DNA of 64,000 bases, taken from positions 1-64,000 of the forward strand of contig CALAYL010000056.1 in NCBI GenBank assembly GCA_937894725.1. Direction: 5' to 3'. Below are positions 45,579 to 53,238 of this stretch, piece after piece; the first letter of the stretch is position 1; each line of letters begins with the position of its first letter. This DNA comes from an uncultured Bacteroidota bacterium. GTDB taxonomy: Bacteria; Bacteroidota; Bacteroidia; Chitinophagales; LD1. The position numbers and the translations under genes were made by a program. The notes under the pieces were generated by a model, which did not search any database, was not told the DNA's origin, and was given only the letters and a program-made list of their open reading frames with translations.

Positions 45579-46112
45579 ATGGCAAGACCTCCCTTTAAAA
45601 AAGAACTCGAACATCGCATTAATGATATGATCAGAGTCCCCGAAGTAAGAATCGTGGGCGACAATTCAGAACCTAAAGTCTATAGTACTCGTGAGGCACT
45701 AGACCTCGCTAGAAGTCTAAACCTCGACCTTGTCGAAATATCTCCAAACGCCAAACCGCCCGTTTGTCGTATTGTGGACTTCAACAAGTTTCTCTACGAA
45801 AAGAAAAAAAAGGAAAAGGAAATCAAGAGCAAAGCGAATAAAGTAGAAATAAAAGAACTTCGTTTTACGCCCAATACAGATGAACACGATATCGAATTTA
45901 AGGCAAAACATGCCGAAAAGTTTTTGGAAGATGGCAATAAAGTCAAAGCTAGTTTGATGTTTAGAGGTCGTTCGATTGTGTTTAAAGAAAGAGGCGAATT
46001 GCTTTTGCTTCAATTTGCGAAACGATTGGAAGAACACGCTACTGTGGAGCAACTACCGCTACTAGAAGGAAAGCGTATGATGATGACGCTATCACCTAAG
46101 AAAAAGAAATAA
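45579..46112 (+). CDS. infC: Translation initiation factor IF-3
   Basis: This 177-residue protein has INDMIRVPEVRIVGDNSEP, LDLVEISPNAKPPVCRIVDF, a Lys-rich linker (YEKKKKEKEIKSKANK), and the C-terminal domain KELRFTPNTDEHDIEFKAKHA to RMMMTLSPKKK. Both domains are complete. It selects the start codon and initiator tRNA on the 30S subunit. It begins the infC-rpmI-rplT operon. A -7-like TACTTTTA lies about 35-45 bp upstream, within a 230-bp gap that otherwise shows no gene. Confidence 0.96.
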   Translation: MARPPFKKELEHRINDMIRVPEVRIVGDNSEPKVYSTREALDLARSLNLDLVEISPNAKPPVCRIVDFNKFLYEKKKKEKEIKSKANKVEIKELRFTPNTDEHDIEFKAKHAEKFLEDGNKVKASLMFRGRSIVFKERGELLLLQFAKRLEEHATVEQLPLLEGKRMMMTLSPKKKK

Positions 46113-46162
46113 ATTTGCAATTACCCAAAAAAGTATATCTTTGCGGGCTAAAATAATTTAAA

Positions 46163-46360
46163 ATGCCAAAAGTAAAAACGAACTCCGGTGCCAAAAAACG
46201 CTTTCGCGTTACCGGATCGGGAAAGATTAAGCGAGCAAAGGCCTACCATAGCCATCTCCTTGGAAGAAAGGCTACAAGCCGAAAGAAAGAATTGTCTAAA
46301 AGTACAGTGGTACATCCAAGTGATGAACACCGTATTAAAAGATTATTAAATTTAGCTTAA
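46163..46360 (+). CDS. rpmI: 50S ribosomal protein L35
   Basis: This 65-residue, very basic protein begins MPKVKTNSGAKKRFRVTGSG and contains HLLGRKATSRKKELSK and a DEHRIKRLL end. Length and motifs are standard. It lies between infC and rplT. Confidence 0.97.
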   Translation: MPKVKTNSGAKKRFRVTGSGKIKRAKAYHSHLLGRKATSRKKELSKSTVVHPSDEHRIKRLLNLA

Positions 46361-46380
46361 CCCTTTAAATCTACTAGAAA

Positions 46381-46728
46381 ATGCCACGTTCAGTCAATAG
46401 CGTTGCCAGTCGCCAGCGCAGAAAAAAAATACTTAAAAAAGCAAAAGGATATTTCCTCAGCCGTCACAACGTTTACACCGTAGCTAAGAATGCTGTCGAA
46501 AAAGCAGGTCTATATGCTTACAAAGGTCGTAAACTCAAAAAGCGTCAATTCCGAAGCCTATGGATCACGCGTATCAACGCTGCCGTAAGAGAAGAAGGAT
46601 TGAGCTACTCTGTATTTATCAATAAACTACATGCTGCAGGTATCGACATTAACCGTAAGGTTCTTGCCGATCTAGCACTAAATAACCTTGAAGCTTTCAA
46701 AGCTATTGTAGCTAAAGCAAAAGGATAA
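46381..46728 (+). CDS. rplT: 50S ribosomal protein L20
   Basis: This 115-residue protein begins MPRSVNSVASRQRRKKILKK and contains AKGYFLSRHNVYTVAKNAVE, YAYKGRKLKKRQFRSLWITR and LHAAGIDINRKVLADLA. It is an early assembly protein of the large subunit. In other bacteria L20 represses its own operon by binding the leader mRNA; no such site can be identified here by eye. The operon ends with a strong hairpin. Confidence 0.97.
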   Translation: MPRSVNSVASRQRRKKILKKAKGYFLSRHNVYTVAKNAVEKAGLYAYKGRKLKKRQFRSLWITRINAAVREEGLSYSVFINKLHAAGIDINRKVLADLALNNLEAFKAIVAKAKG

Positions 46729-46747
46729 AAAGAAGCTTGTTTAAAAA

Positions 46748-46777
46748 AAAGACTACCCAAAAGGTGGTCTTTTTTTA
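46748..46777. terminator. Terminator of the infC-rpmI-rplT operon
   Basis: AAAGACTACC pairs with GGTGGTCTTT (one G-T wobble) around CAAAA, followed by T's. It overlaps the stop codon of the convergent cytochrome gene (46775-46777), and the symmetric A/T flanks would let it act both ways. Confidence 0.85.
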
Positions 46778-47200
46778 TTTACAACTATCTGCTTGTGTTT
46801 TTACCCAGAGGGTACGAATAGCCGACTTATTTTTGCGCTCGTTCATAAAGCTATCTTGCATAAAATTCATCAAATTTGCTATTTCCACATCATTTAGGTT
46901 GATAGGATACATTGGTTGATAATACATTTTTCCATTTACAACGATAGTATCTTCCATACCGCTTCGTATCAGGCAAGGTAACTGCTCAAAATGCACATTT
47001 AGATAATCCGACTCCCGAAGTGGGGGTACAAGAAGGGCTATTCCTTCGCCATTTTCGCCATGACAGCTAGCACAAGACTGCATATAGGTGATCCGCCCAG
47101 CAGACTCATAGGCAGAATAAAAAAATGTCATGTACAAAAAAAACAATAAGGCTAGGAGTGGGAAAACCACCATAGCCCATCTCAACAACCGATTATTCAT
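46775..47200 (-). CDS. Membrane-anchored c-type cytochrome
   Basis: This 141-residue protein has one N-terminal membrane anchor (VVFPLLALLFFLYMTFFY) followed by a monoheme cytochrome c domain: heme site SCASCHGENGEG, then LVPPLRESDYL and a Met-containing end (GKMYYQPMYPINLNDVEIANLMNFM). The domain faces the periplasm and carries electrons. It overlaps the SCO1-like gene by 8 bp, and the pair may belong to cytochrome oxidase assembly or nearby electron transfer. Confidence 0.88.
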   Translation of the reverse strand: MNNRLLRWAMVVFPLLALLFFLYMTFFYSAYESAGRITYMQSCASCHGENGEGIALLVPPLRESDYLNVHFEQLPCLIRSGMEDTIVVNGKMYYQPMYPINLNDVEIANLMNFMQDSFMNERKNKSAIRTLWVKTQADSCK

Positions 47201-47828
47201 GAAGCAATGATTTTATATCTTTTGTCAATCGAGGCATTTCCTTTTCATCTACCCCATTGTAATAGCCTCTAATGCGGCCTTGCTGATCTACCAATATAAA
47301 ATTGCCAGCGTGCATAAAACCTCCAGGCGAATTTTCGTCTTCGGCAGCTTCGGTCAAAAATCGATCTGCTGTGGCATAAATACTATCTCGATTGCCAGTG
47401 AGAAAAGTCCATTGCTTTGTATCTACACCGAGCTTGGTGGCATAAATAGCTAAAACCGATGCTGAATCTCGGGCGGGATCTATCGTAAAAGAAGTGATAA
47501 CAAAATTCGGTTCGGCTTTAAGCTCATTTTGAACAGTAAGTAAGTTGCGTTTCATTTTTACACAGATAGAAGGACAATGCGTAAAGAAAAAATCGACCAA
47601 ATACACTTTTCCCCTTAGCTCATCGCTGCAAAATGCTTGCGCTTCTTGATTTTCAAAACAAAAACTTGGTGCTGCTGCCGCAATGGTATCATAAACCACT
47701 TGCCCATTTTCGTTTTGTCGCACCACTATTTTTTCGCCTATTACCCGCACTCTGTCTATCTTTTCTTTACATCCAAAAAGAAAAACAAGCAGCATAGTAA
47801 GGACAAAAAATTCATATCTTTTTTTCAT
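47193..47828 (-). CDS. SCO1/SenC copper chaperone family
   Basis: This 211-residue protein has an N-terminal lipobox LFGCK at the end of its signal. The thioredoxin-like domain has LRGKVYLVDFFFTHCPSICVKM with the CxxxC copper site, FVITSFTIDPARDS, QWTFLTGNRDSIYATADRF and FMHAGNFILVDQQGRIRGYY with the third ligand His. It should help insert copper into the CuA centre of cytochrome oxidase or manage thiol redox. It is upstream of, and coupled with, the cytochrome c gene. Confidence 0.92.
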   Translation of the reverse strand: MKKRYEFFVLTMLLVFLFGCKEKIDRVRVIGEKIVVRQNENGQVVYDTIAAAAPSFCFENQEAQAFCSDELRGKVYLVDFFFTHCPSICVKMKRNLLTVQNELKAEPNFVITSFTIDPARDSASVLAIYATKLGVDTKQWTFLTGNRDSIYATADRFLTEAAEDENSPGGFMHAGNFILVDQQGRIRGYYNGVDEKEMPRLTKDIKSLLHE

Positions 47829-47889
47829 ATCACAAAAATGAACAAATTTGTGAGCAATGAGTTTGATTTATGATTATTTTTAAACCCTG

Positions 47890-48756
47890 ATGGAAACAAC
47901 TCAAAATAAAGAGCGAATCAAAAAACCAGATTGGCTCAAGATAAAATTGCCCTCGGGCGAATCGTTTAGTGACGTGAAGAAAAATGTAGCACAAAATCGT
48001 CTGCATACTATCTGCGAGAGTGGCAATTGCCCTAATCAAACAGAGTGTTGGGGCGTAGGCACGGCTACCTTGATGATACTGGGCAATGTGTGTACAAGGT
48101 CGTGTATGTTTTGTAGTGTTGCTACAGGCAAGCCCGAAAATGTGGATATCACCGAACCGCTGCGAGTAGCCCAGTCGATTCAAGCTATGGGGCTAAAACA
48201 TGCAGTCATCACATCAGTGGATAGAGATGACCTAGCCGATGGTGGCTCAACGATATGGGCCGCTACTGTGCGCGCTATCCGCAAACACGCTCCTGGGGTG
48301 ACTTTAGAAACCTTGATACCCGACTTTCAAGGAAAATGGGACAATCTACAACGCATCATCGATGTGAAACCTGAGGTAGTATCTCACAATCTCGAAACAG
48401 TGAAACGACTCACCCGCGAGGTACGCATACAAGCAAAATATGAACGTAGCCTTGAGGTATTGGATAGATTGAAAAAGGGCGGTATCGATCGTACTAAATC
48501 TGGCATCATGCTCGGACTAGGCGAAACGGAAGAAGAACTCATAGAAGCTATGGAGGAACTAAGAGCCCAATCAGTCGATATTCTTACACTAGGTCAATAC
48601 CTACAACCTACCAAAGCGCACTTGCCTGTAGCACTATATGTTACCCCAGCTGATTTTGAGCGCTATAGACTGATAGGTTTACAAATGGGATTCAAATTTG
48701 TAGAATCGGGTCCCATGGTAAGATCTTCGTATCATGCGGAGAAGCATGTGGTGTAG
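47890..48756 (+). CDS. lipA: Lipoyl synthase
   Basis: This 288-residue radical SAM enzyme inserts sulfur into octanoyl groups. The auxiliary cluster is bound by Cys residues in CESGNCPNQTECWGVG. The radical SAM cluster motif is CTRSCMFCSV. HAVITSVDRDDLADGGS, ETLIPDFQGKW, VSHNLETVKRLT, SGIMLGLGETEEE and TLGQYLQPTKAHLPV are all typical, and the terminal Ser ligand occurs in GPMVRSSYHA. It would lipoylate the complexes that use the lpd product. Confidence 0.97.
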   Translation: METTQNKERIKKPDWLKIKLPSGESFSDVKKNVAQNRLHTICESGNCPNQTECWGVGTATLMILGNVCTRSCMFCSVATGKPENVDITEPLRVAQSIQAMGLKHAVITSVDRDDLADGGSTIWAATVRAIRKHAPGVTLETLIPDFQGKWDNLQRIIDVKPEVVSHNLETVKRLTREVRIQAKYERSLEVLDRLKKGGIDRTKSGIMLGLGETEEELIEAMEELRAQSVDILTLGQYLQPTKAHLPVALYVTPADFERYRLIGLQMGFKFVESGPMVRSSYHAEKHVV

Positions 48757-48796
48757 GAGGAAATAACCTTGCTTTAGCCCCATTACCAACTCCACA

Positions 48797-49399
48797 TCAA
48801 TATAAAAAGGGAAATAGCATTTTGACTTCTCGTTGATAGCGGACATACTGCTCGCCAAACTCTTTTACTAACTTTTGTTCTTCTAGCTTTACCCCTATAG
48901 GTAAATACAGTAACGATATAAGCACAAAAATAATCATAGAATAGGTAGGTAAAGCAACTACAGCACCTACTAACATGAGAATAGTACCAAAATATAAAGG
49001 GTGGCGAACGTAAGCATACAGCCCTGTTTTTATTAAATGTTTTACCTCTACTTTTTGCTCTGGTTGGATTTTATCGAGCTGCTGGAGTCCGACAAACTCG
49101 CGCTTATTGAAAGAGTAAAAAGCTATGCCCAAAATCACCAGACCCACTAAGAATAATACACCTCCACTACCAAGTGAGATGTAGGTTTGTTCAAAAATAT
49201 ATGCTTCATTTTGTGTAAACAACAAATACCCAAGCACGGAGAACAAAATCACACTGTATAGATTAAAGCCTAAACGATAAAAGGGATAATATCGACCTAA
49301 AAAATGAGCCACTTTTTCTTTGACCCTATCATGAGCCAAAATACTGTGTGTGGTATAAAAAAAGAGCCATCCAAACACCACGCTTAAATAATATATCAT
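48797..49399 (-). CDS. Isoprenylcysteine carboxyl methyltransferase-like membrane protein
   Basis: This 200-residue protein has about five to six hydrophobic helices and a C-terminal methyltransferase signature: LIKTGLYAYVRHPLYFGTIL, then LEEQKLVKEFGEQYVRYQREV. This pattern is shared by ICMT/PEMT-fold membrane methyltransferases that act on lipids or small molecules; the bacterial substrate is unknown. It is the last of four closely spaced genes that include a sensor kinase (3-bp gap to the gene before it). Confidence 0.82.
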   Translation of the reverse strand: MIYYLSVVFGWLFFYTTHSILAHDRVKEKVAHFLGRYYPFYRLGFNLYSVILFSVLGYLLFTQNEAYIFEQTYISLGSGGVLFLVGLVILGIAFYSFNKREFVGLQQLDKIQPEQKVEVKHLIKTGLYAYVRHPLYFGTILMLVGAVVALPTYSMIIFVLISLLYLPIGVKLEEQKLVKEFGEQYVRYQREVKMLFPFLY

Positions 49400-49402
49400 A
49401 TT

Positions 49403-49828
49403 TTATGGCTTTGTGTTGCTAAATTTCAACAATCGAACCGTAGCGTAAATTAGATAACCGATAGGGCCAAAAAGAAAAGTAAATGGCAATGCTAGGGTGT
49501 ATAATGCCCGATGAATATGTTGCTTTTGCGCTTGCTCTACGATAAATGTACCTATCAATAAATCAAAGGCAAGATAATGAACCCAACCCGCTAATACAGC
49601 CTGATCTTGTTCAAACATCTGCTTCACATTTTCTAAAGAGCTAAAGCTTTCGCTGTTGAATTCCGAAGATGAGCTAAACAAGATATAGGCATACAAAATA
49701 GCTAGTGCCACCACTACACCATAACGAATAACAGGAAAGGTTAATCTCCAATGTGGTAGCAAAACTAATAGCAACCATGCAGGAAGCACAGCTATATTCG
49801 CTATTTTAAACAATAATGATGCATCCAT
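49403..49828 (-). CDS. ABA4-like (DUF4281) membrane protein
   Basis: This 141-residue protein has four hydrophobic helices. The segments HYLAFDLLIGTFIVEQAQK and LPFTFLFGPIGYLIYATVRL match the ABA4-like family, named for a plant protein needed for neoxanthin synthesis. The bacterial role is unknown, and a link to carotenoid or lipid metabolism is only inferred. It lies between the kinase gene (8-bp gap) and the methyltransferase-like gene. Confidence 0.8.
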   Translation of the reverse strand: MDASLLFKIANIAVLPAWLLLVLLPHWRLTFPVIRYGVVVALAILYAYILFSSSSEFNSESFSSLENVKQMFEQDQAVLAGWVHYLAFDLLIGTFIVEQAQKQHIHRALYTLALPFTFLFGPIGYLIYATVRLLKFSNTKP

Positions 49829-49836
49829 AAAATAAT

Positions 49837-51360
49837 TTAAGCGGTCGGAAAATATCGCGGCAATTCTATTCTAAAAGTCGTACCCATATTGGGTTCAGAA
49901 TTTTTGACATAAATGCGTCCATGGTGGTACTCCTCCACTATTCGTTTTGTAAGGGAAAGACCTAGCCCCCACCCTCTCCGTTTAGTACTAAAACCTGGCT
50001 CAAATATCGTTTTGTGTTTTCCCTTTGGAATACCACAACCTGTATCACTTATATCAATAATCACGAGCTGGCTAGTACTGGCTGTATTGATGGTGAGTGT
50101 ACCTACCCCATCCATGGCATCTAGTGCATTTTTGAGTAGATTTTCTATCACCCAATTAAAGAGCTGATGATTGACTAAAAACTCCAAAGAAGGGTCATCG
50201 CTAGCTACATGAAAGGCCACTTGCTTAGACGAACGCTGCTTGATATAATCGACATTTTGGGCGATAGTATCTTGCACCAAAGCGGGCACTAGCTGAGGCT
50301 GTGCGCCTATCTTCGAAAATCTATCGGCTACCAAGGTGAGCCTTTCTACATCATGGTCGAGAGCTTCAATCACACTCGCATCTATCACATCGGCTTTATT
50401 GTCTCGAAGGTATTCGACCCATGCCGAAATCGAAGATATAGGCGTGCCGAGCTGATGGGCAGTTTCTTTGGCTAGTCCCACCCATACTTGATTCTGCTCT
50501 GCTCTGCGGGCATTACTCATGGCTAAATAAGAAAAAAGAGCAAATGCAGCAAAAATAAGCAACTGAATGAGTGGAAAAATCTTGAGCTGACTCAAGACCT
50601 CGCTATCATCAAAGTAGATTTGCTGATGTACCCCATCTCCCAAATCCACTTTAATAGGCTCATGTTTTGACTGCATATTTTTTATTAACGTAGTTATTTT
50701 GCTCTGTTCGTCCACATCGCAGGAGTCGAGATTGCCATAGGCGAGCAACTGCAAACTATCATCCATCAACAACACTGGCGCAGATGCCGTATTGATGACC
50801 ACTTCCGTTATAAATGAACTAATAATTTCATTGAGAGTAGATTTTAGTTCGGTAAAAAGTTTAGAGTCCTGGTAGTAAATAAAATTGCTTTTCCCAAAAT
50901 AAGAAACTACAATAGGTGGATAGATTCTAAATTTATCAAACAACGTATCATTTATATTTAGCGAAGCTTTATCTTGTCTTACTTCAATATTTCTAACATC
51001 AATGATTTTTCCTTCATGGTCTGCTAAAGCTACGGGTATATCTGTATTGCTTGTAATGATTTCACTAAAAAAATTGAGTTCCTCATTATTTTCTACACTA
51101 ATAATAAATTTGGTCGATTGCGCCCAGATATTCACTTTCTTTCGTTCATCGGTAGCCAGTCGAGTAAAAAGGTCATTGGTATAGCGTACTAATTTTGCTC
51201 TACTCATGATAGCTTCTGCCCATAGCTTGGCTTTTCGTTTTTCTTCGTTGGCTATCTTGGTGGTGATATAGTTGGTATATATCAATGTGCTCAGCCCTAT
51301 GATAGAGGCTATGACGAGCAATAATATTTTGTAGTTATATTTTCGGGTGTATATATCCAT
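49837..51360 (-). CDS. Membrane sensor histidine kinase
   Basis: This 507-residue protein has TM1 at about residues 11-29, a periplasmic sensor region of about 230 residues with no recognised fold, and TM2 at about 262-285 (FPLIQLLIFAAFALFSYLAM). The phospho-acceptor His is in KETAHQLGTPISSISAWVEYL near 298. The ATPase domain has NLLKNALDAMDG, DTGCGIPKGKHKTIFEPGF and GWGLGLSLTKRIVEEYHHG. No response regulator gene is adjacent, so its partner is elsewhere. It is cotranscribed with the gene upstream (1-bp gap) and the two membrane protein genes downstream. Confidence 0.92.
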   Translation of the reverse strand: MDIYTRKYNYKILLLVIASIIGLSTLIYTNYITTKIANEEKRKAKLWAEAIMSRAKLVRYTNDLFTRLATDERKKVNIWAQSTKFIISVENNEELNFFSEIITSNTDIPVALADHEGKIIDVRNIEVRQDKASLNINDTLFDKFRIYPPIVVSYFGKSNFIYYQDSKLFTELKSTLNEIISSFITEVVINTASAPVLLMDDSLQLLAYGNLDSCDVDEQSKITTLIKNMQSKHEPIKVDLGDGVHQQIYFDDSEVLSQLKIFPLIQLLIFAAFALFSYLAMSNARRAEQNQVWVGLAKETAHQLGTPISSISAWVEYLRDNKADVIDASVIEALDHDVERLTLVADRFSKIGAQPQLVPALVQDTIAQNVDYIKQRSSKQVAFHVASDDPSLEFLVNHQLFNWVIENLLKNALDAMDGVGTLTINTASTSQLVIIDISDTGCGIPKGKHKTIFEPGFSTKRRGWGLGLSLTKRIVEEYHHGRIYVKNSEPNMGTTFRIELPRYFPTA

Positions 51361-51361
51361 G

Positions 51362-51865
51362 CTATGACGCTACCTTGATTTGAAGCATTCGGGCTAGCCA
51401 TGTTTGATTGATGGGTTTGAGCCAAGTTGCTTGCAAGGTTTGTATCGTATTATCAAAAACGAGAATCTCCGGATTTATTGTTTGATTATTTACTTCTTGC
51501 ACCAGCGCTTTGTAATCTTTTAAATACACCGTGTCATTATCTACATAAGCCACATTGAGTCTATTGAAAAAATCAATGCCCAACTTAGCGCCCATTTCTT
51601 TTACAAAATTGACGGAACTATCGATAGAGCAACCACTGGCATGCGTAGCTGACTCATCGGCTGCGAGTATCAGAAAAAGCTGGTGTGCCACCGTAGTATC
51701 TGCGCTGAGTGCTACTTTGTGGGCTGCCCATTGGGCTACAAATTCTTTTGCATTTTGCTGTAAAATATTCGATTCGCTCTCTGTCAATAGCCTATCTGCT
51801 TGATAGACCCAGATACGAGATTGAGGTGAAAGAGTTAGAAACAATTTTTGGATTAAATATGACAT
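51362..51865 (-). CDS. Conserved Bacteroidota protein, function unknown
   Basis: This 167-residue protein belongs to a phylum-specific family recognisable by SRIWVYQADRLLTESE, EFVAQWAAHKVALSAD, LFLILAADESATHASGCSIDSSVNFV and TWLKPINQTWLARML. Database entries often call it an ABC transporter ATPase, but there is no Walker A, signature or Walker B motif. The ATG at 51865 is chosen. An upstream TTG adds 15 unrelated residues. It heads the operon that contains the sensor kinase. Confidence 0.75.
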   Translation of the reverse strand: MSYLIQKLFLTLSPQSRIWVYQADRLLTESESNILQQNAKEFVAQWAAHKVALSADTTVAHQLFLILAADESATHASGCSIDSSVNFVKEMGAKLGIDFFNRLNVAYVDNDTVYLKDYKALVQEVNNQTINPEILVFDNTIQTLQATWLKPINQTWLARMLQIKVAS

Positions 51866-51958
51866 AACTATGACAATCGATGTATGGTGAATGTATTTAT
51901 TTGCGGTCAATAATTGGTGAAAATATATAAAACCCGCTTTACTTTACAATATACTAAA

Positions 51959-53194
51959 ATGAAACTACTTTTTACGCTTATTTTAACGTCTTCCATTTTT
52001 GCTCAAAGCTTTGCACTATTAGATAGTCTATCCATAGGTACAAACAAAAAAGACATTTCATTTTACAGTCTTACAAGCAAAGCAAAGACAACTATAACAA
52101 ACGATGATTGGCATCTTGCATTTTCATCTAAGTCAGCGGCATTTCCGAGCAACACGCTTCAGTCGGCTGCTATTCGTATCAATGAAGCAAATGGAGTATC
52201 AGTATATAAAGTACCTGGACTGGGTTTGAATGATTTCAACATACTAGATACTACTGGATGGAGAAGCTGGAAAAAAATACATGATAGCGATACCCTAATT
52301 TGGATGGGTGCTTTTAACCGAAACCTCGACCCAAACGACCAGTTTAATTATGGTTGGGGTTCATACAGCTTTGCAGCACACAGTGTTGTAGGCGATTCCT
52401 TGTTTTTAGTACAGCTACCAGATGGCTCTCTCAAAAAACTAGCTATTTTGAAGAATGAGTGGGACACTGCCTTCATTATTCGGTATAGTGCCATTTCTGC
52501 TAGTCAAGCTACAGACTTACTCATTCCAAAAAAACCATACAAACCCAAAAACTTTGCCTACGTAGATATGAATCTAAATACGATTGCAGATCGTGAGCCT
52601 TTAGGCACTGACTGGGATTTCAACTTCTCAATATATGCTGATGCAAGCGGCAATAAAAAAGTAGGCCTTTTGCTTAACAATGGAGTCACGGCATTGGGCA
52701 ATCAAACTTATGATGCCCAAAACCCATGTCCATTTAATATCGCATTTAATGATGATTACAATGCGCTTGGCACATTAGGTAGCAATGATGTGCTGGATAG
52801 TAATGTAGTATCATCCCATGTAAGCTATATCCGCACAGCAAATGGTCGTGTTTTCTCCTTGCAGTTTAGCCCACCGAATCTGACTACAAATACCATCTAC
52901 TTTACTACCACACTTTGCAGTGGAGCAAATTCGATAACCGATGATCCTCGCGTTTTAGCACTTTCCATTTATCCTAATCCAGCGCAAGATTATATTAATA
53001 TCAACAGTACAGCTGCCATAGTAGCTCCTGCACAGCTCCTATTGAGTGACATGGCGGGCAAAGTTTGTATTGCTACGACACTGAATGATACTGCTTCAAA
53101 ACTAAATATAGCGCAATTAGAAAACGGAGTCTATTTTTTGAGAATGACGATAAACGATAAATCATCCACTACCAAGTTGGTTGTAAATAGATAG
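51959..53194 (+). CDS. HmuY-like secreted protein with T9SS sorting domain
   Basis: About 411 residues from the ATG that opens a signal peptide (LLFTLILTSSIFAQS). The first part resembles HmuY-type domains: DISFYSLTSKAKTTITNDDWHLAFSS-like strand order (read as normal spacing), RINEANGVSVYKV, and GSYSFAAHSVVGDSLFLVQLPDGSLKKLAIL, with a second similar unit (FAYVDMNLN, LGTDWDFNFSIYAD). A type A T9SS domain starts at LSIYPNPAQDYININ. HmuY of Porphyromonas binds heme; whether this one does is unknown. No heme transporter gene is adjacent. Confidence 0.75.
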   Translation: MKLLFTLILTSSIFAQSFALLDSLSIGTNKKDISFYSLTSKAKTTITNDDWHLAFSSKSAAFPSNTLQSAAIRINEANGVSVYKVPGLGLNDFNILDTTGWRSWKKIHDSDTLIWMGAFNRNLDPNDQFNYGWGSYSFAAHSVVGDSLFLVQLPDGSLKKLAILKNEWDTAFIIRYSAISASQATDLLIPKKPYKPKNFAYVDMNLNTIADREPLGTDWDFNFSIYADASGNKKVGLLLNNGVTALGNQTYDAQNPCPFNIAFNDDYNALGTLGSNDVLDSNVVSSHVSYIRTANGRVFSLQFSPPNLTTNTIYFTTTLCSGANSITDDPRVLALSIYPNPAQDYININSTAAIVAPAQLLLSDMAGKVCIATTLNDTASKLNIAQLENGVYFLRMTINDKSSTTKLVVNR

Positions 53195-53238
53195 GTAGTT
53201 GATTTAAGATATATTGTACGAAATCAATATATTTCGGC

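Noticed and set aside
51362..51865. ABC transporter ATPase
   Set aside because: The family is often labelled so, but no Walker A, signature or Walker B motif is present.
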